Shown here: positions 22,105 through 31,703 of the stretch, piece by piece
How the letters are laid out: every line of letters begins with the position of its first letter
Position numbering within the stretch: the stretch's first letter is position 1
The notes under the pieces: model-generated
Seen by the model: only the letters and a program-made list of their open reading frames with translations
Databases searched by the model: none
Told to the model about the DNA's origin: nothing
Source: Phenylobacterium sp.
GTDB lineage: Bacteria > Pseudomonadota > Alphaproteobacteria > Caulobacterales > Caulobacteraceae
NCBI RefSeq assembly: GCF_013822795.1
Contig: NZ_PNLB01000007.1
Coordinates: forward strand, 1-64,000
Direction: 5' to 3'
DNA length: 64,000 bases
Program-made: the position numbers and the translations under genes

Positions 22105-23433
22105 ATGACGGCGGGCGTCCAGGCGCGAGTCTTGATCGTTGCAAAGGACGACGCGATGGCGGGGCCGCTGGCCGATGGCCTTGATCGGCTCGGCTGGCGC
22201 ACCGTGACGGCCAGAGGGCCGTATGCGTCCGTGGCGGCGCTGGCGGACCTCAATGTCGAGGCGGCCATTGTCGACCTCGCCAGCGGCGGCCACGAGGCGC
22301 TGACCATGGCGCGGCGGCTGAAGTCCGCCTGCGCCCCGCGCCGTCTGCCGGTGATCGCAATCGGCGATCCGGGCCCGGAACTCGAGACCTACGACTTCGA
22401 CCTGACGCTGGCTGCGCCCGTGCATCCCGCCCAGATGGTGATGCGTCTGGAGACCTTGGTCCGCACCGCCGTGGCCGAGGAAGAGTTCGAACTGCGGCTG
22501 GAGACTTTCGCCGAGCGCGGCCGGCGACTGGACATGCCCGAGCCGGACGCCACGCCCTATCACGTCCTGGCGATCGGCGAGCCGGCGCCGCAGTTCCTCG
22601 CCCTGGCCAACGCCCTGACCCGCTCAGGCGCCGAAGTCGTGGGCGCTTTCACCGCCTATACGGCCTTCGACTATCTGCATGAGCGGCCGTTCGACGCTGT
22701 CGTGCTGTGGGCCGGCGACACCAGCCAGGAAGCGCTGTCCATCGCCGCCGGAATGCGCCGCAACACCCGCCTCTATCACACGCCCGCCCTGCTCTATATG
22801 CGCCAGGAGAGCTACGTGACGATGTCGGAGGCCTACCATCGCGGCGTCTCCGACGTGGCCTCGCCCGAGACCCCGGAAACCGAGACGGCTCGGCGCGTCC
22901 TGGAACTGGCTCGCAGCTATCGCCGCCAGACGTCGATCCGCCGCGCGCTGGAGCTGGCCCGCACTTCGGGCCTGATGGATGCGGCCACCGGCCTCTTCAC
23001 CCGCGACCTGTTCGCGCGCCATGCCGGACGCCTGGCCCAGGCCTCCCGCGTCCGCGGCCGCCCGCTGTCGGTCTGCGTGCTCAAGGTCGCCGAGCGGACC
23101 GACGTCTCAGCCGCCCGCGCCGGTGGCTGGCTCGACCGGGCGATCCCCCAGATCGGCTCGATGATCGGCCGGCTGGTCCGCGTCGAGGACACCGCCGCGC
23201 GCCTGGGGCAGGAAGTCTTCGCCCTGGCCCTGCCGGCGACGGGCAAGGCCGCCGCACGCGCCGCCGGCGAGCGCATCGCCGCCGTCATCGGCTGCACCGC
23301 CTTCGAGGCCGGCGACGGCCAACCGCCGTTCGTGGTCGACTTCGACATCGGCGTCGCCGAGGTCACCTCGCCCGAAAGCGTCGGCAAGGCGCTCGAGGAG
23401 GCCGCGGCAAGGGCTCACCAAAAAGCGAGCTAG
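22105..23433 (+). CDS. popA: PopA-like c-di-GMP effector (REC-REC-degenerate GGDEF)
   Basis: A 442-residue protein with two receiver-like domains (about 7-125 and 150-270) and a C-terminal GGDEF-like domain (about 285-440). The GGDEF signature is degenerate (LGQEVF, residues 367-372), so diguanylate cyclase activity is unlikely. The allosteric I-site RxxD is intact as RVED at 359-362. The first receiver keeps an aspartate (Asp57) at the phosphorylation position; the second has LWAGD instead. Caulobacter PopA has this layout, binds c-di-GMP through an I-site arginine at about residue 357, and recruits CtrA to the cell pole for ClpXP degradation. The paralogue PleD has an intact GGDEF. The start ATG at 22105 gives a normal family length. 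Confidence 0.88.
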   Translation: MTAGVQARVLIVAKDDAMAGPLADGLDRLGWRTVTARGPYASVAALADLNVEAAIVDLASGGHEALTMARRLKSACAPRRLPVIAIGDPGPELETYDFDLTLAAPVHPAQMVMRLETLVRTAVAEEEFELRLETFAERGRRLDMPEPDATPYHVLAIGEPAPQFLALANALTRSGAEVVGAFTAYTAFDYLHERPFDAVVLWAGDTSQEALSIAAGMRRNTRLYHTPALLYMRQESYVTMSEAYHRGVSDVASPETPETETARRVLELARSYRRQTSIRRALELARTSGLMDAATGLFTRDLFARHAGRLAQASRVRGRPLSVCVLKVAERTDVSAARAGGWLDRAIPQIGSMIGRLVRVEDTAARLGQEVFALALPATGKAAARAAGERIAAVIGCTAFEAGDGQPPFVVDFDIGVAEVTSPESVGKALEEAAARAHQKAS

Positions 23434-23542
23434 AACGTCCCGGCACGGCGACGTCGAACACGGGCCCCGTGCGTCGAACGACGACGGCCGGCGTCGATGC
23501 GTCGGCGGCCTACCCGCTAGCTAACGCGCCTACGGGCGGCCA

Positions 23543-24922
23543 TTAGATAGCGAACTCATGCCATCCCCAACTCGCGCTTAGGCTCGGGCCGAGGAAGGTT
23601 TCACCGTCCAAGCCCGCGCCGACATGCCAAAGCGACGGCCAGTCGATCCCCTCCACGCCGGTCGGGCTTGCCCCGATCAACGACGACCACGGTGATGCAG
23701 GGTCCGTTCGCCATAGCAAGCCGCCAGCCCCCATAGCCGGACAAATCCGCAGGTCGAGCGTAAACGCCGCCGCGTCGCCGAGGGGTGGGCCCTGCCAGAA
23801 GTGCGGGCTGCGCCCAGGGGTGCGCGCGATGATCGCTGTGAGCCGCTGCTCGGGCCCACGGAGCCCGATCCAGATCATCGGAAGTTTCCCAGGGGAATTG
23901 GCGCAGAACAGGGTCTGGGCCTGCGCAGCCGACGATGCCGTTGTCCCGGTTATCGAGAGATCAAGCACCGCTCGTTCGGGCAGTCGTGCTTGGAGGGGTG
24001 CGTCTTGAGCACCGATGCCTAGGGGCGACGGCGCCGCGAAACGCGGCAGCGGCCAAGCCAACTGCTCGCGCCGCCGCCCGCTTTCATCGAGCACCTGGTA
24101 ACGGAGACCGGCATCGTCCAAGGCGGCTTGGACGCAGTGAAGGTACTCGACGCCCTCGGGCATGCGATGAGCCGTCCCTGCCCCGGCGGTGCAGAGTTGC
24201 AGCACCCCCCGATGAACCTGCACATCAAAGGCCAGGATGTGGCTGCAGACATAGGCGAGGACGCCCTCGCGCACGAGCACCTCCCACATTGGGCCGGCGT
24301 GCTCCGGGCCGATGTCGCGCTGGTATGCGCCAGAGAAGCCGTTCACCGAGAAAATGGGGTGATGGCCAATGACGATCTTGCGCCTGGCGTCGCGGTGCTC
24401 GACCAGGACGCGTTCCAGCCAGGTCACGTCGACATAGCCTTCCCCGCCGAGTTCGGTCGCCAGCGTGTGGACGAAGACCAGCAGCAGGTCGCCGCGGCGC
24501 ACGTAGTAGGAGAGCCCCTCCTGGCCGGGCGGCCCATTGCGGGGCATGCCGAGCACCTCCCGGAAAACGCGCTCACTCATTCGGTTGTAGGTCGTGTGAT
24601 TGCCGGTGGCGTGCCAGATCGGCGTGGTCGTCCGGTCGAGCCACGCCATTTCCACATCCAACCAATGCCGCCATTGGCTGCGCAACTCAGCCTCGTCTGG
24701 GGTCAGCCCGACGATTTCATCCCCTGGAAAGATCACAAACTCGGGCGTGGGTTCGAGGCGACGGACGACATCACAGACCTGGGAAAAGGTGGTCTCGTGC
24801 AGCGCGCCCGGCACGCCTGAACAAGCGTCGCCGAAGATGACAAACCGCCACCCATCGCCGCGCGGCAGTAAGGCTGGAATACCTGTGGCGTCGGCGGGAG
24901 CTGTCTGGGCAGGGATGTTCAT
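23543..24922 (-). CDS. metallophosphoesterase-like protein with altered metal motifs
   Basis: A 459-residue protein with a calcineurin-like phosphoesterase domain in the first 270 residues: GDACSG (31-36), FPGDEIVG, TGNHTTYN and GHHPIF can be read in order. Two metal-site positions differ from the family. The last block, normally GHxH, reads CSHILAFD and lacks the second histidine. The C-terminal 190 residues look like a beta-sandwich (LamG or concanavalin type: FTLDLRICPAMG, PSLWHVGAGLDGETFLGP). No signal peptide is evident. The start ATG at 24922 follows GGGAC; a TTG at 24940 is possible. The codon mix is less GC-biased than in the neighbours, which hints at transfer. Function unknown. Confidence 0.75.
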   Translation of the reverse strand: MNIPAQTAPADATGIPALLPRGDGWRFVIFGDACSGVPGALHETTFSQVCDVVRRLEPTPEFVIFPGDEIVGLTPDEAELRSQWRHWLDVEMAWLDRTTTPIWHATGNHTTYNRMSERVFREVLGMPRNGPPGQEGLSYYVRRGDLLLVFVHTLATELGGEGYVDVTWLERVLVEHRDARRKIVIGHHPIFSVNGFSGAYQRDIGPEHAGPMWEVLVREGVLAYVCSHILAFDVQVHRGVLQLCTAGAGTAHRMPEGVEYLHCVQAALDDAGLRYQVLDESGRRREQLAWPLPRFAAPSPLGIGAQDAPLQARLPERAVLDLSITGTTASSAAQAQTLFCANSPGKLPMIWIGLRGPEQRLTAIIARTPGRSPHFWQGPPLGDAAAFTLDLRICPAMGAGGLLWRTDPASPWSSLIGASPTGVEGIDWPSLWHVGAGLDGETFLGPSLSASWGWHEFAI

Positions 24923-24932
24923 TGAGTGTCCC

Positions 24933-24965
24933 AAAAACAAAAAAAGCCCGCCTGGGCAGGCGGGC
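24933..24965 (-). terminator. rho-independent terminator in the metallophosphoesterase leader
   Basis: On the minus strand the stem GCCCGCCTG/CAGGCGGGC, nine pairs, is followed by a TTTTTTTGTTTTT tract. The tract ends about ten bases before the start codon at 24922. It may end transcripts from the upstream sulfatase gene, or act as an attenuator for the phosphoesterase gene, whose ribosome-binding site lies just past it. Confidence 0.8.
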
Positions 24966-25278
24966 GTATCAACGGCGAATGGGATGGCTGTGACTTGAGA
25001 GCTAGCTCAAGCAGCAGCGCATAGCCGGCCGTGACGCCCAAGGGCGTCGGCGTCGGTTCGAGATCGTGCGGCCATGCGACATGCCGTGATGCTCGTCTCC
25101 ACACGCGCGTCTTGTCAAGGCGCCGGGCGAACGCCGCCCCAGCCGAAGCCACGCAACTCCAATGGCGATCTTCCGCTTTCCGCCGCTCGCAGACGTGGGA
25201 GGCGTATGCTTTCGGACACGGAGGCCGATGTCCGTTGTGGGGTCTAGCCTATGGCTGAAACCGACCCAACGCGGCCGT
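24966..25278. other. 313-base spacer with an inverted repeat and TGTCCG motifs
   Basis: No convincing gene. It holds a CTTGAG...CTCAAG inverted repeat at 24994-25011 around AGCTAG. Toward the sulfatase end it has TTCCGC, CGGACA and TGTCCG motifs (25160-25240) like those in the spacer on the other side of the sulfatase gene. Open frames here are short and not protein-like. Confidence 0.5.
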
Positions 25279-27630
25279 TCATTCGTGGGTGTCGGCGAAG
25301 GCGGTTTGCATGCGGTGGAGCCTGGTCTCGTCCTCGGGCGACAGATCGCGCGGGCCGAGTTCGACATCGACGCGCAGCACCTTTCCGGTGAACCGGAACG
25401 GGGCCTTGTAGCTCTTGCCGACCGGCGAGCCGGTGTCAGCGCCGACCCCGAAGGTGTCGATGCCGAAGCGGCCGGCGACGGTGTTCTCGATCCGAGTGCG
25501 GCCGACCTCCTTGCCGTCGATGCCGATCACCGCCTCGCCGCCCTTGCCGAGGCCCCCGCCGTCATAGGCGAACTCGACCGTGACCTTGGAGCGGCCGGCT
25601 GGCACGGGGATGTCGGAGGTCAAGGTCGTGCGTTCCTTCTCGAACCAGTTGTAGTGATAGACCAGCTTCCCATCCTGAACGTAGAGCGCGTAGCCGGCCG
25701 AGGCGCCGCCGGCCGCGACGATCATCCCCTCGCCTCCGGACTTGGGCATTTCGATCTCGGCGGTGATCCGGTGCGAGCGGTTCTTGGTGTTGGGCGAGGC
25801 CGTTTCGGCCAGCCGCAGGGCGCCCGGATAGTAGGTGAAGTGGGTGCGGTTCGGATCGGCGCCGCCCGGCGGCGGCTTGGGCGTGGCCAGCCGTCCAGAG
25901 CCGCGGTCGTCGAACGGGTAGACGTTGTTCTTGGCGGCTTCCTCGTCGAACACCGCCTTCAGCTCGGCCAGCTTGTCGGGATGGACCGCGGCCAGGTCCT
26001 TGGCCTCCGAGAAGTCCTCGTCGAGGTGGTAGAGTTCCCACTTGTCGTTTTCCCAGTGGCCGGGGGCCAGGTCCTGCCGCCAGGGCAAGGTGTGTTGGGC
26101 GCAGGCGATCCAGCCCTTGTCGTAGATCGCCCGGTTGGTGAACACCTCGAAGTACTGGCGCTCGCGCACCGGCTTGGCCTTGGCGTCGGCGAAGGTCGAG
26201 GTGATCGGGACGCCGTCGAGCGGCTTCTGCTTCACGCCGTCGACCGACTCAGGCGCGGGAATGCCGGCGATGTCGAGGATGGTCGGCATGATGTCGATCA
26301 GGTGGGTGAACTGGTCGCGCACGCCGCCATGGTCGGTGATCTTGGCCGGCCAGGCGGCGACCATCGGATTGCGCGAGCCGCCCAGGTGGGAGGCAACCTG
26401 CTTGACCCACTGGAACGGCGCGTTGCCGGCCCAGGCCCAGCCGAGGGGATAGTGCGGCTCGGTGTCGGGCCCCCCGATCTCGTCGAGCTTGGCGAGGTTG
26501 TCCTCTAGCTTGGAGGGCACGCCGTTGAGATTCATGATCTCGTTGACGGTGCCGGAGAAGCCGCCCTCCGAACTCGCGCCGTTATCGCCGACGATGTAGA
26601 GGATCAGCGTGTTGTCGGCGTCGGGCAACTGCTCGATCGCCTCGATCAGCCGGCCGCATTCGTCGTCGGCATAGGCCAGGTAGCCGGCGAAGTTTTCCAT
26701 GAAGCGGGCATAGAGCTTGCGCTCGTCGGCCGAGAGGCTGTCCCACGGTTTGACCCACTCGGGGCGCGGGGTCAGCTCGGTGCCGGGCGGGATGATCCCC
26801 TTCTCCAGCTGACGGCGATAGGTGGCCTCGCGCACGGCGTCCCAGCCGGCGTCGAACTGGCCGGCGAACTTATCACGCCAGGCCGTGGGCGCGTGGTGCG
26901 GGGCGTGGGCGGCGCCCGGGGCGAAATAGAGGAAGACCGGCTTCTGCGGGGCCACGGCCTTGCTGTAGCGAAGCCAGTTGATGGCCCGGTCGGTCATGTC
27001 CTCCATGAAGTGATAGCCCTCTTCGGGCGACTTCTCGGGCTCGACCGCGACAGTGTTCTCAAACAGCACCGGGTAGTACTGGTGGGTCTCGCCGCCGATG
27101 AAGCCGTAGAAGTAATCGAACCCGAGACCGGTCGGCCAGCGGTCGAAGGGACCGGCGACGCTGCTCTCCCAGTCGGGAGTGTTGTGGTTCTTGCCGAACC
27201 ACGAGGTGGCGTAGCCGTTGCCCCGCAGCACCGTGGCGACGCTCGCCGTGCTCTTGGGGATCATGTTGTTATAGCTGGGAAAGCCCGTCGCCCATTCCGA
27301 CAGGAAGCCGACGCCGCAGTTGTGATGGTTGCGGCCGGTGATCAGCGCCGCGCGCGACGGGCCGCAGATCGCCGTGGTGTGGAAGCGGTTGTAGCGCAAA
27401 CCACGCGCCGCCAGCTTGTCCAGGGCGGGCGTCGGGACCGGTCCGCCGAAGGTGCTGACCTGGCCGAAGCCGACGTCGTCGAGCAGGATGACCACGACGT
27501 TGGGCGCGCCTTCGGGCGGCTTTGGGACGGCGGGCCAGTCCTCCTTGGAGTCCAGATAGGTCTTGCCGATGACGCCCTTGAACGGCGGCTCGGACAGCGG
27601 AAGACGGGTGCGGTCGGTGGCATCGGCCAT
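25279..27630 (-). CDS. large arylsulfatase (formylglycine sulfatase family)
   Basis: A 783-residue sulfatase. The metal-binding start [12 protein letters not shown] and the active-site signature [12 protein letters not shown] are present; Cys89 in CxPSR would be converted to formylglycine by a maturase. The family cleaves sulfate esters, releasing sulfate for growth or opening sulfated carbon sources. The catalytic domain fills about residues 40-560, and a C-terminal beta-rich domain ([19 protein letters not shown] onward) completes it, as in the long arylsulfatases of soil and marine bacteria. No signal peptide is visible at the ATG at 27630, which has an AGGAGA site, so it would be cytoplasmic. 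No maturase or sulfate transporter is adjacent. Confidence 0.92.
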   Translation of the reverse strand: MADATDRTRLPLSEPPFKGVIGKTYLDSKEDWPAVPKPPEGAPNVVVILLDDVGFGQVSTFGGPVPTPALDKLAARGLRYNRFHTTAICGPSRAALITGRNHHNCGVGFLSEWATGFPSYNNMIPKSTASVATVLRGNGYATSWFGKNHNTPDWESSVAGPFDRWPTGLGFDYFYGFIGGETHQYYPVLFENTVAVEPEKSPEEGYHFMEDMTDRAINWLRYSKAVAPQKPVFLYFAPGAAHAPHHAPTAWRDKFAGQFDAGWDAVREATYRRQLEKGIIPPGTELTPRPEWVKPWDSLSADERKLYARFMENFAGYLAYADDECGRLIEAIEQLPDADNTLILYIVGDNGASSEGGFSGTVNEIMNLNGVPSKLEDNLAKLDEIGGPDTEPHYPLGWAWAGNAPFQWVKQVASHLGGSRNPMVAAWPAKITDHGGVRDQFTHLIDIMPTILDIAGIPAPESVDGVKQKPLDGVPITSTFADAKAKPVRERQYFEVFTNRAIYDKGWIACAQHTLPWRQDLAPGHWENDKWELYHLDEDFSEAKDLAAVHPDKLAELKAVFDEEAAKNNVYPFDDRGSGRLATPKPPPGGADPNRTHFTYYPGALRLAETASPNTKNRSHRITAEIEMPKSGGEGMIVAAGGASAGYALYVQDGKLVYHYNWFEKERTTLTSDIPVPAGRSKVTVEFAYDGGGLGKGGEAVIGIDGKEVGRTRIENTVAGRFGIDTFGVGADTGSPVGKSYKAPFRFTGKVLRVDVELGPRDLSPEDETRLHRMQTAFADTHE

Positions 27631-27796
27631 CGTGGTCTCCTGGGCGCGCTGAATGCGCCTGGGAGCTAGCCAAGGCGTCCCCAGGCTCGCCATCGGGGCA
27701 AACCCGGAGGCGGCGCTCGGTTAGGCCCGCGATAGCGGCGCCTTGCGAGCGAACCGTAGCTGTCAGCTAGATGGCGTTCGCCCGAGCGCTCTCTGT

Positions 27797-27899
27797 GTCC
27801 GCTACCCACCCTTCGCTGCCGTTCGCGGCGTCCGCTTCTGGTCGATCTGCTGGACGTCCGCTGTATGCGGTCCCGGACCGAAATCGACCCGTTGCGGAC
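27797..27899. repeat. cluster of GTCCGCT motifs in the spacer beside the sulfatase
   Basis: The spacer 27631-27916 carries no convincing gene. Within it GTCCGCT occurs at 27797, 27830 and 27856, with an inverted GCGGAC at 27894. Similar TGTCCG/CGGACA motifs lie in the spacer at the other end of the sulfatase gene. They may be decayed intergenic repeats; function unknown. Confidence 0.4.
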
Positions 27900-27916
27900 A
27901 CTCGGCTTGCTAGGAC

Positions 27917-28150
27917 CTACAGCCAGCCACGGGCTTGAAGGGCAATGACGTCCAAGTATCCGGCGAAGGCGCTAGCCGCCAACAGCAGCAGCAAGTGCAA
28001 AATCATCGCGCACCAGTAAGCGAAGGGCGCAGACGCCCTCCGGGCGCCCGGTAGCCCGACGTATACCCAGTAGGTCCCGCTTCGATAGGATCGCCACAGG
28101 GTGAACGCTAGAATTGCCGGAACGAGATTCAGTGCGAGCGAAAAAAACAC
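27917..28150 (-). CDS. small hydrophobic membrane protein, hypothetical
   Basis: A 77-residue candidate with two likely membrane helices (LALNLVPAILAFTLW and MILHLLLLLAASAFAGYLDV) joined by a polar, tyrosine-rich loop (YRSGTYWVYVGLPG). It would begin with a GTG at 28150; a GGGGGAG stretch lies about 12 bases upstream, which is rather far. No family recognised. It is isolated downstream of mfd on the same strand, after a weak terminator. The consistent hydrophobic pattern favours a real gene, but a spurious frame cannot be excluded. Confidence 0.45.
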   Translation of the reverse strand: MFFSLALNLVPAILAFTLWRSYRSGTYWVYVGLPGARRASAPFAYWCAMILHLLLLLAASAFAGYLDVIALQARGWL

Positions 28151-28180
28151 AGGCAGCCGCTCTCCCCCAATGGGAGCGAC

Positions 28181-28205
28181 AACTTAAAGCGGCGCCGCGC
28201 GCCGC
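28181..28205 (-). terminator. probable terminator after mfd
   Basis: On the minus strand the seven-base stem GCGGCGC/GCGCCGC with a GCG loop is followed by TTTAAGTT. It starts ten bases after the mfd stop. The T-run is short, so termination may be partial. Confidence 0.5.
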
Positions 28206-28214
28206 CAAGCGAAT

Positions 28215-31200
28215 TCAGGCGGCCAGCTTCGCCAACTCGCTCAGAATGCCCTCGGCCGCGGCCAGGCGCTGCTCGGGGGTCTCCCATTCGCCCTTCACAA
28301 CGACCTTGTGGTCAGGTCGGATCTTCCAGGCGACCTGGTTCTTCTGAACGAAGCCGACCAGGCCCATCGGGTTCTTGAACTCGTCGCCCCGGAAGGTGAC
28401 GACCGCGCCCTTCGGCCCGACGTCGATCTTGGCGACGTTGGCCTCGCGGCACATGCCCTTGATGGCCACGACCTTGAGCAGCTGGCCGGCTTCCGGCGGC
28501 AGCGGCCCGAAGCGGTCGATCATTTCGGCAGCCAGGGCTTCGCGGTCGCCCGCCTTCTCGGCGTCCGACAGGCGGCGATAGAGCGACAGGCGCACGTTCA
28601 GGTCCGGCACGTAGTCGTCGGGGATCAGCACGGCGGCGCCGGTATTGATCTGCGGCGACCATCCGCGGTCAGCCGCCTCGCCCTTGCCGGCCAGTTCCTT
28701 GAGCTCGTTGACCGCGTCTTCCAGCATCTGCTGGTACAGTTCGACCCCGATCTCGCGGATATGGCCCGACTGTTCGTCGCCCAGCAGGTTGCCGCCGCCG
28801 CGCTGGTCCAGGTCGTGGCTGGCCAGCTGGAAACCGGCCCCCAGATTGTCCAGGGATTGCAGCACCTTGAGGCGGCGCTCGGCCGACAGTGTCACCTGCT
28901 TCTCGGCCGGCGTGGTCAGGTAGGCGTAGGCCCGGGCCTTGGCCCGGCCAACCCGGCCTCGCAGCTGATACATCTGAGCCAGACCGAACATGTCGGCGCG
29001 GTGCAGGACCATCGTGTTGGCGCTCGGGATGTCGAGGCCGCTCTCGACGATCGTCGTCGACAGCAGCACGTCGTACTGCCCCTCGTAGAAGGCGCTCATC
29101 ACCTCCTCGAGCTGGGTCGGCGCCATCTGGCCGTGACCGACGACGAACTTCACCTCGGGGACCTGCTCGCGCAGGAACTTCTGCAGATCCGGCAGGTCGC
29201 TGATCCGCGGGGCGACGTAATAGGCCTGGCCGCCACGGTACTTCTCGCGCAGCAGCGCCTCGCGGATGACGACCGGATCGAAGGGCGTGATGTAGGTCCG
29301 CACCGCCAACCGGTCGACCGGCGGCGTGGCGATGATCGACATCTCGCGGATGCCCGACAGCGACATCTGCAGCGTGCGCGGGATCGGCGTCGCCGTCAGG
29401 GTCAGCATGTGCACGTCGGCGCGAAGCTCCTTGAGCTTCTCCTTGTGCTTGACCCCGAAGTGCTGCTCCTCGTCGACGATCACCAAGCCGAGGTCCTTGA
29501 AGCTGACCTGCTTGGACAGCACCGCATGGGTGCCGACGATGATCTCGACCTCGCCGTTGGCCAGGGCCGTGCGGGTCTCGCTGGCCTCCTTGGCCGGGAC
29601 CAGCCGCGACAGGCGGCGGACCTTGACCGGCCAGCCCTGGAACCGCTCGGAGAAGGTCTTGTAGTGCTGACGCGCCAGCAGCGTGGTCGGGGCCACGACG
29701 GCGACCTGCTTGCCGCTCATGGCGACTACGAAAGCCGCGCGCAGGGCGACCTCGGTCTTGCCGAACCCGACGTCGCCGCAGATCAGGCGGTCCATCGGCT
29801 TGCCGGCGCCCAGGTCCTCCAGCACGTCGCCGATGGCGTTGAGCTGGTCCTCGGTCTCTTCGTAGGGGAAGCGGGCGCAGAACTCGTCGAACACGCCATG
29901 CGGCGGCGTGATCGCGTCGGTGTCCTTGGTCGCCCGCTCGGCCGCGATGCGAATAAGGCCGATGGCCATCTCGCGCAGGCGTTCCTTGGCCTTGGCCTTG
30001 CGGGCCTGCCAGGCCGCGCCGCCAAGGCGGTCAAGCTGGACGTTCTCGCCGTCCGAACCATAGCGAGTCAGCAGGTCGATGTTTTCGACCGGCAGGTAGA
30101 GCTTGGCCTCGCCGCCGTACTGCAGTTCCAGGCAGTCGTGTGGCGCGCCCGCGACGTCTAGGGTCTTCAGCCCCTCGTAGCGGCCGATGCCGTGGTCGAT
30201 GTGGACGACGAGATCGCCCGGCGTCAGTGATGAGGCCTCGGCCAGGAAGTTCGAGGCGCGGCGCCGGCGGCGCGGGCGCGCCAAGCGGTCGCCGAGGATG
30301 TCGGTTTCGGAGATGACCGCCAGCTTGTCGGTCTCGAAGCCCGATTCCAGCGGCAGCACCACGCGCTGGAAGACCTTCGGATCGGCCGCACGCGCCGCGT
30401 CCCAATAGGGCGCCAGCGAAATGTTCTTCAGGCCATGGTCGGCCAACATCGCGCCAAGACGATCAGACGATCCGTCCGACCAGGACGCGAACAGGACTCG
30501 CTTGCCCTCCCCCACCAGTCGCTTGGCGTGGTCGGCGGTCGCCTCGAACAGGTTCACCGAATCCTGCTGGCGCTCGGCCGTGAACGCGCGCCCGAGCCGC
30601 GCGCCCATGTCGATGACGCTCTCGCCTTCGACCTCTTGGAACGCCGAGAACCGCCGCGTCGGGCGCACCGCCAGCCGCTCGCGGTACTCGTCGGCGTCCA
30701 TGTAGAGCCGCGTCGGCTCCAGCGGCCGATAGTGCACCTTGCGGTCGGCCTGGGCGCGGGCGTCGTAGGCGTCCTCAATCATCGAGAGACGCTCGTCGCG
30801 GGCCCCATCGGCCAGGTGGTCCAGGGCGATCAGCGTGTCGCTCGGCAGATAGTCGAGCAGCGTCGCCATGTCCGGATAGAACAGCGGCAGCCAGTGCTCC
30901 ATGCCGGCGCGGCGACCGCCCTCGCTGACCGTGTCGTAGAGCGGATCCCCGCCCGGCGCCCCGAAGGCTTCGACATAGCCGCGGCGGAACCGCGAGATCG
31001 CGTCCTTATCGAGCAACGCCTCGCTGACCGGCAGCAGCGAGATGTCTTTCAACTGCCGGGTCGAACGCTGGGTCTCGGGATCGAAGCCGCGGATCGATTC
31101 CAGCGTGTCGCCGAACAGGTCGAGACGAACGGGCTCTTCAGCGTTGGGCGGGAAGACGTCGATCACCCCGCCGCGGATGGCGAACTCGCCGCGTTCCGAC

Positions 31201-31703
31201 ACCGTGGAGGCGCGCTGATAGCCGTTGATCGCGAAGTAGCGTTCGAGATCGGCGATTTCGACGACGTTGCCGACCGTGGCCGAGTAGGCCGCGCCCTCCA
31301 CCGCCGACTTCGGCGGTACGCGCTGGACCAGCGCCGGGACCGTGGTCACCAGCAGGGCGGGCTTTTTGGCGTCGAACCCCTTGGCCAGCCGGGCCAGGGC
31401 CGTCATCCGCTCGGCGGCGGCGCCGGCCGAGGGGCCGATGCGGTCGTAGGGCAGGCAGTCCCACGAAGGAAAGCGAACGATCTCGACGTTCGAAGCAAAG
31501 AACGAGAAGGCGTCGATGAAGGCCGACAGGCGCGATGCGTCACGGGCCACAAACACCGAGAGCCCGCCGCGTGACTTGACGATGTCCGCCATCACCAGGG
31601 CGTCGAAGCCCTCCGGCGCGCCGACCAAATCAAGACGCCCGGGGTCCTGGGCGATGCGCCGCGTCTCCGCCGCCGTCGGCGCGCGGAAACCGTCAGCCGC
31701 CAT
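28215..31703 (-). CDS. mfd: transcription-repair coupling factor
   Basis: An 1162-residue superfamily 2 translocase of normal family length. It recognises RNA polymerase stalled at DNA lesions, pushes it off and recruits UvrA for nucleotide excision repair. The order of domains is complete: UvrB-like N-terminus, RNA-polymerase-interacting domain (GDLVVHIDHGIGRYEGL), helicase motor with Walker A GDVGFGKTEVAL and DEEQHFG box, motifs QLRGRVGRAKARAYAYL, and the C-terminal TRCF domain. The start ATG at 31703 lies inside the 3' end of sdhE, an 11-base overlap, so the two are likely co-translated. In many alphaproteobacteria sdhE and mfd sit next to recG, as here. Confidence 0.97.
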   Translation of the reverse strand: MAADGFRAPTAAETRRIAQDPGRLDLVGAPEGFDALVMADIVKSRGGLSVFVARDASRLSAFIDAFSFFASNVEIVRFPSWDCLPYDRIGPSAGAAAERMTALARLAKGFDAKKPALLVTTVPALVQRVPPKSAVEGAAYSATVGNVVEIADLERYFAINGYQRASTVSERGEFAIRGGVIDVFPPNAEEPVRLDLFGDTLESIRGFDPETQRSTRQLKDISLLPVSEALLDKDAISRFRRGYVEAFGAPGGDPLYDTVSEGGRRAGMEHWLPLFYPDMATLLDYLPSDTLIALDHLADGARDERLSMIEDAYDARAQADRKVHYRPLEPTRLYMDADEYRERLAVRPTRRFSAFQEVEGESVIDMGARLGRAFTAERQQDSVNLFEATADHAKRLVGEGKRVLFASWSDGSSDRLGAMLADHGLKNISLAPYWDAARAADPKVFQRVVLPLESGFETDKLAVISETDILGDRLARPRRRRRASNFLAEASSLTPGDLVVHIDHGIGRYEGLKTLDVAGAPHDCLELQYGGEAKLYLPVENIDLLTRYGSDGENVQLDRLGGAAWQARKAKAKERLREMAIGLIRIAAERATKDTDAITPPHGVFDEFCARFPYEETEDQLNAIGDVLEDLGAGKPMDRLICGDVGFGKTEVALRAAFVVAMSGKQVAVVAPTTLLARQHYKTFSERFQGWPVKVRRLSRLVPAKEASETRTALANGEVEIIVGTHAVLSKQVSFKDLGLVIVDEEQHFGVKHKEKLKELRADVHMLTLTATPIPRTLQMSLSGIREMSIIATPPVDRLAVRTYITPFDPVVIREALLREKYRGGQAYYVAPRISDLPDLQKFLREQVPEVKFVVGHGQMAPTQLEEVMSAFYEGQYDVLLSTTIVESGLDIPSANTMVLHRADMFGLAQMYQLRGRVGRAKARAYAYLTTPAEKQVTLSAERRLKVLQSLDNLGAGFQLASHDLDQRGGGNLLGDEQSGHIREIGVELYQQMLEDAVNELKELAGKGEAADRGWSPQINTGAAVLIPDDYVPDLNVRLSLYRRLSDAEKAGDREALAAEMIDRFGPLPPEAGQLLKVVAIKGMCREANVAKIDVGPKGAVVTFRGDEFKNPMGLVGFVQKNQVAWKIRPDHKVVVKGEWETPEQRLAAAEGILSELAKLAA

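Noticed and set aside
24919..25152. 77-residue minus-strand frame over the terminator
   Set aside because: It would read through the terminator hairpin and has no protein-like pattern or ribosome-binding site.
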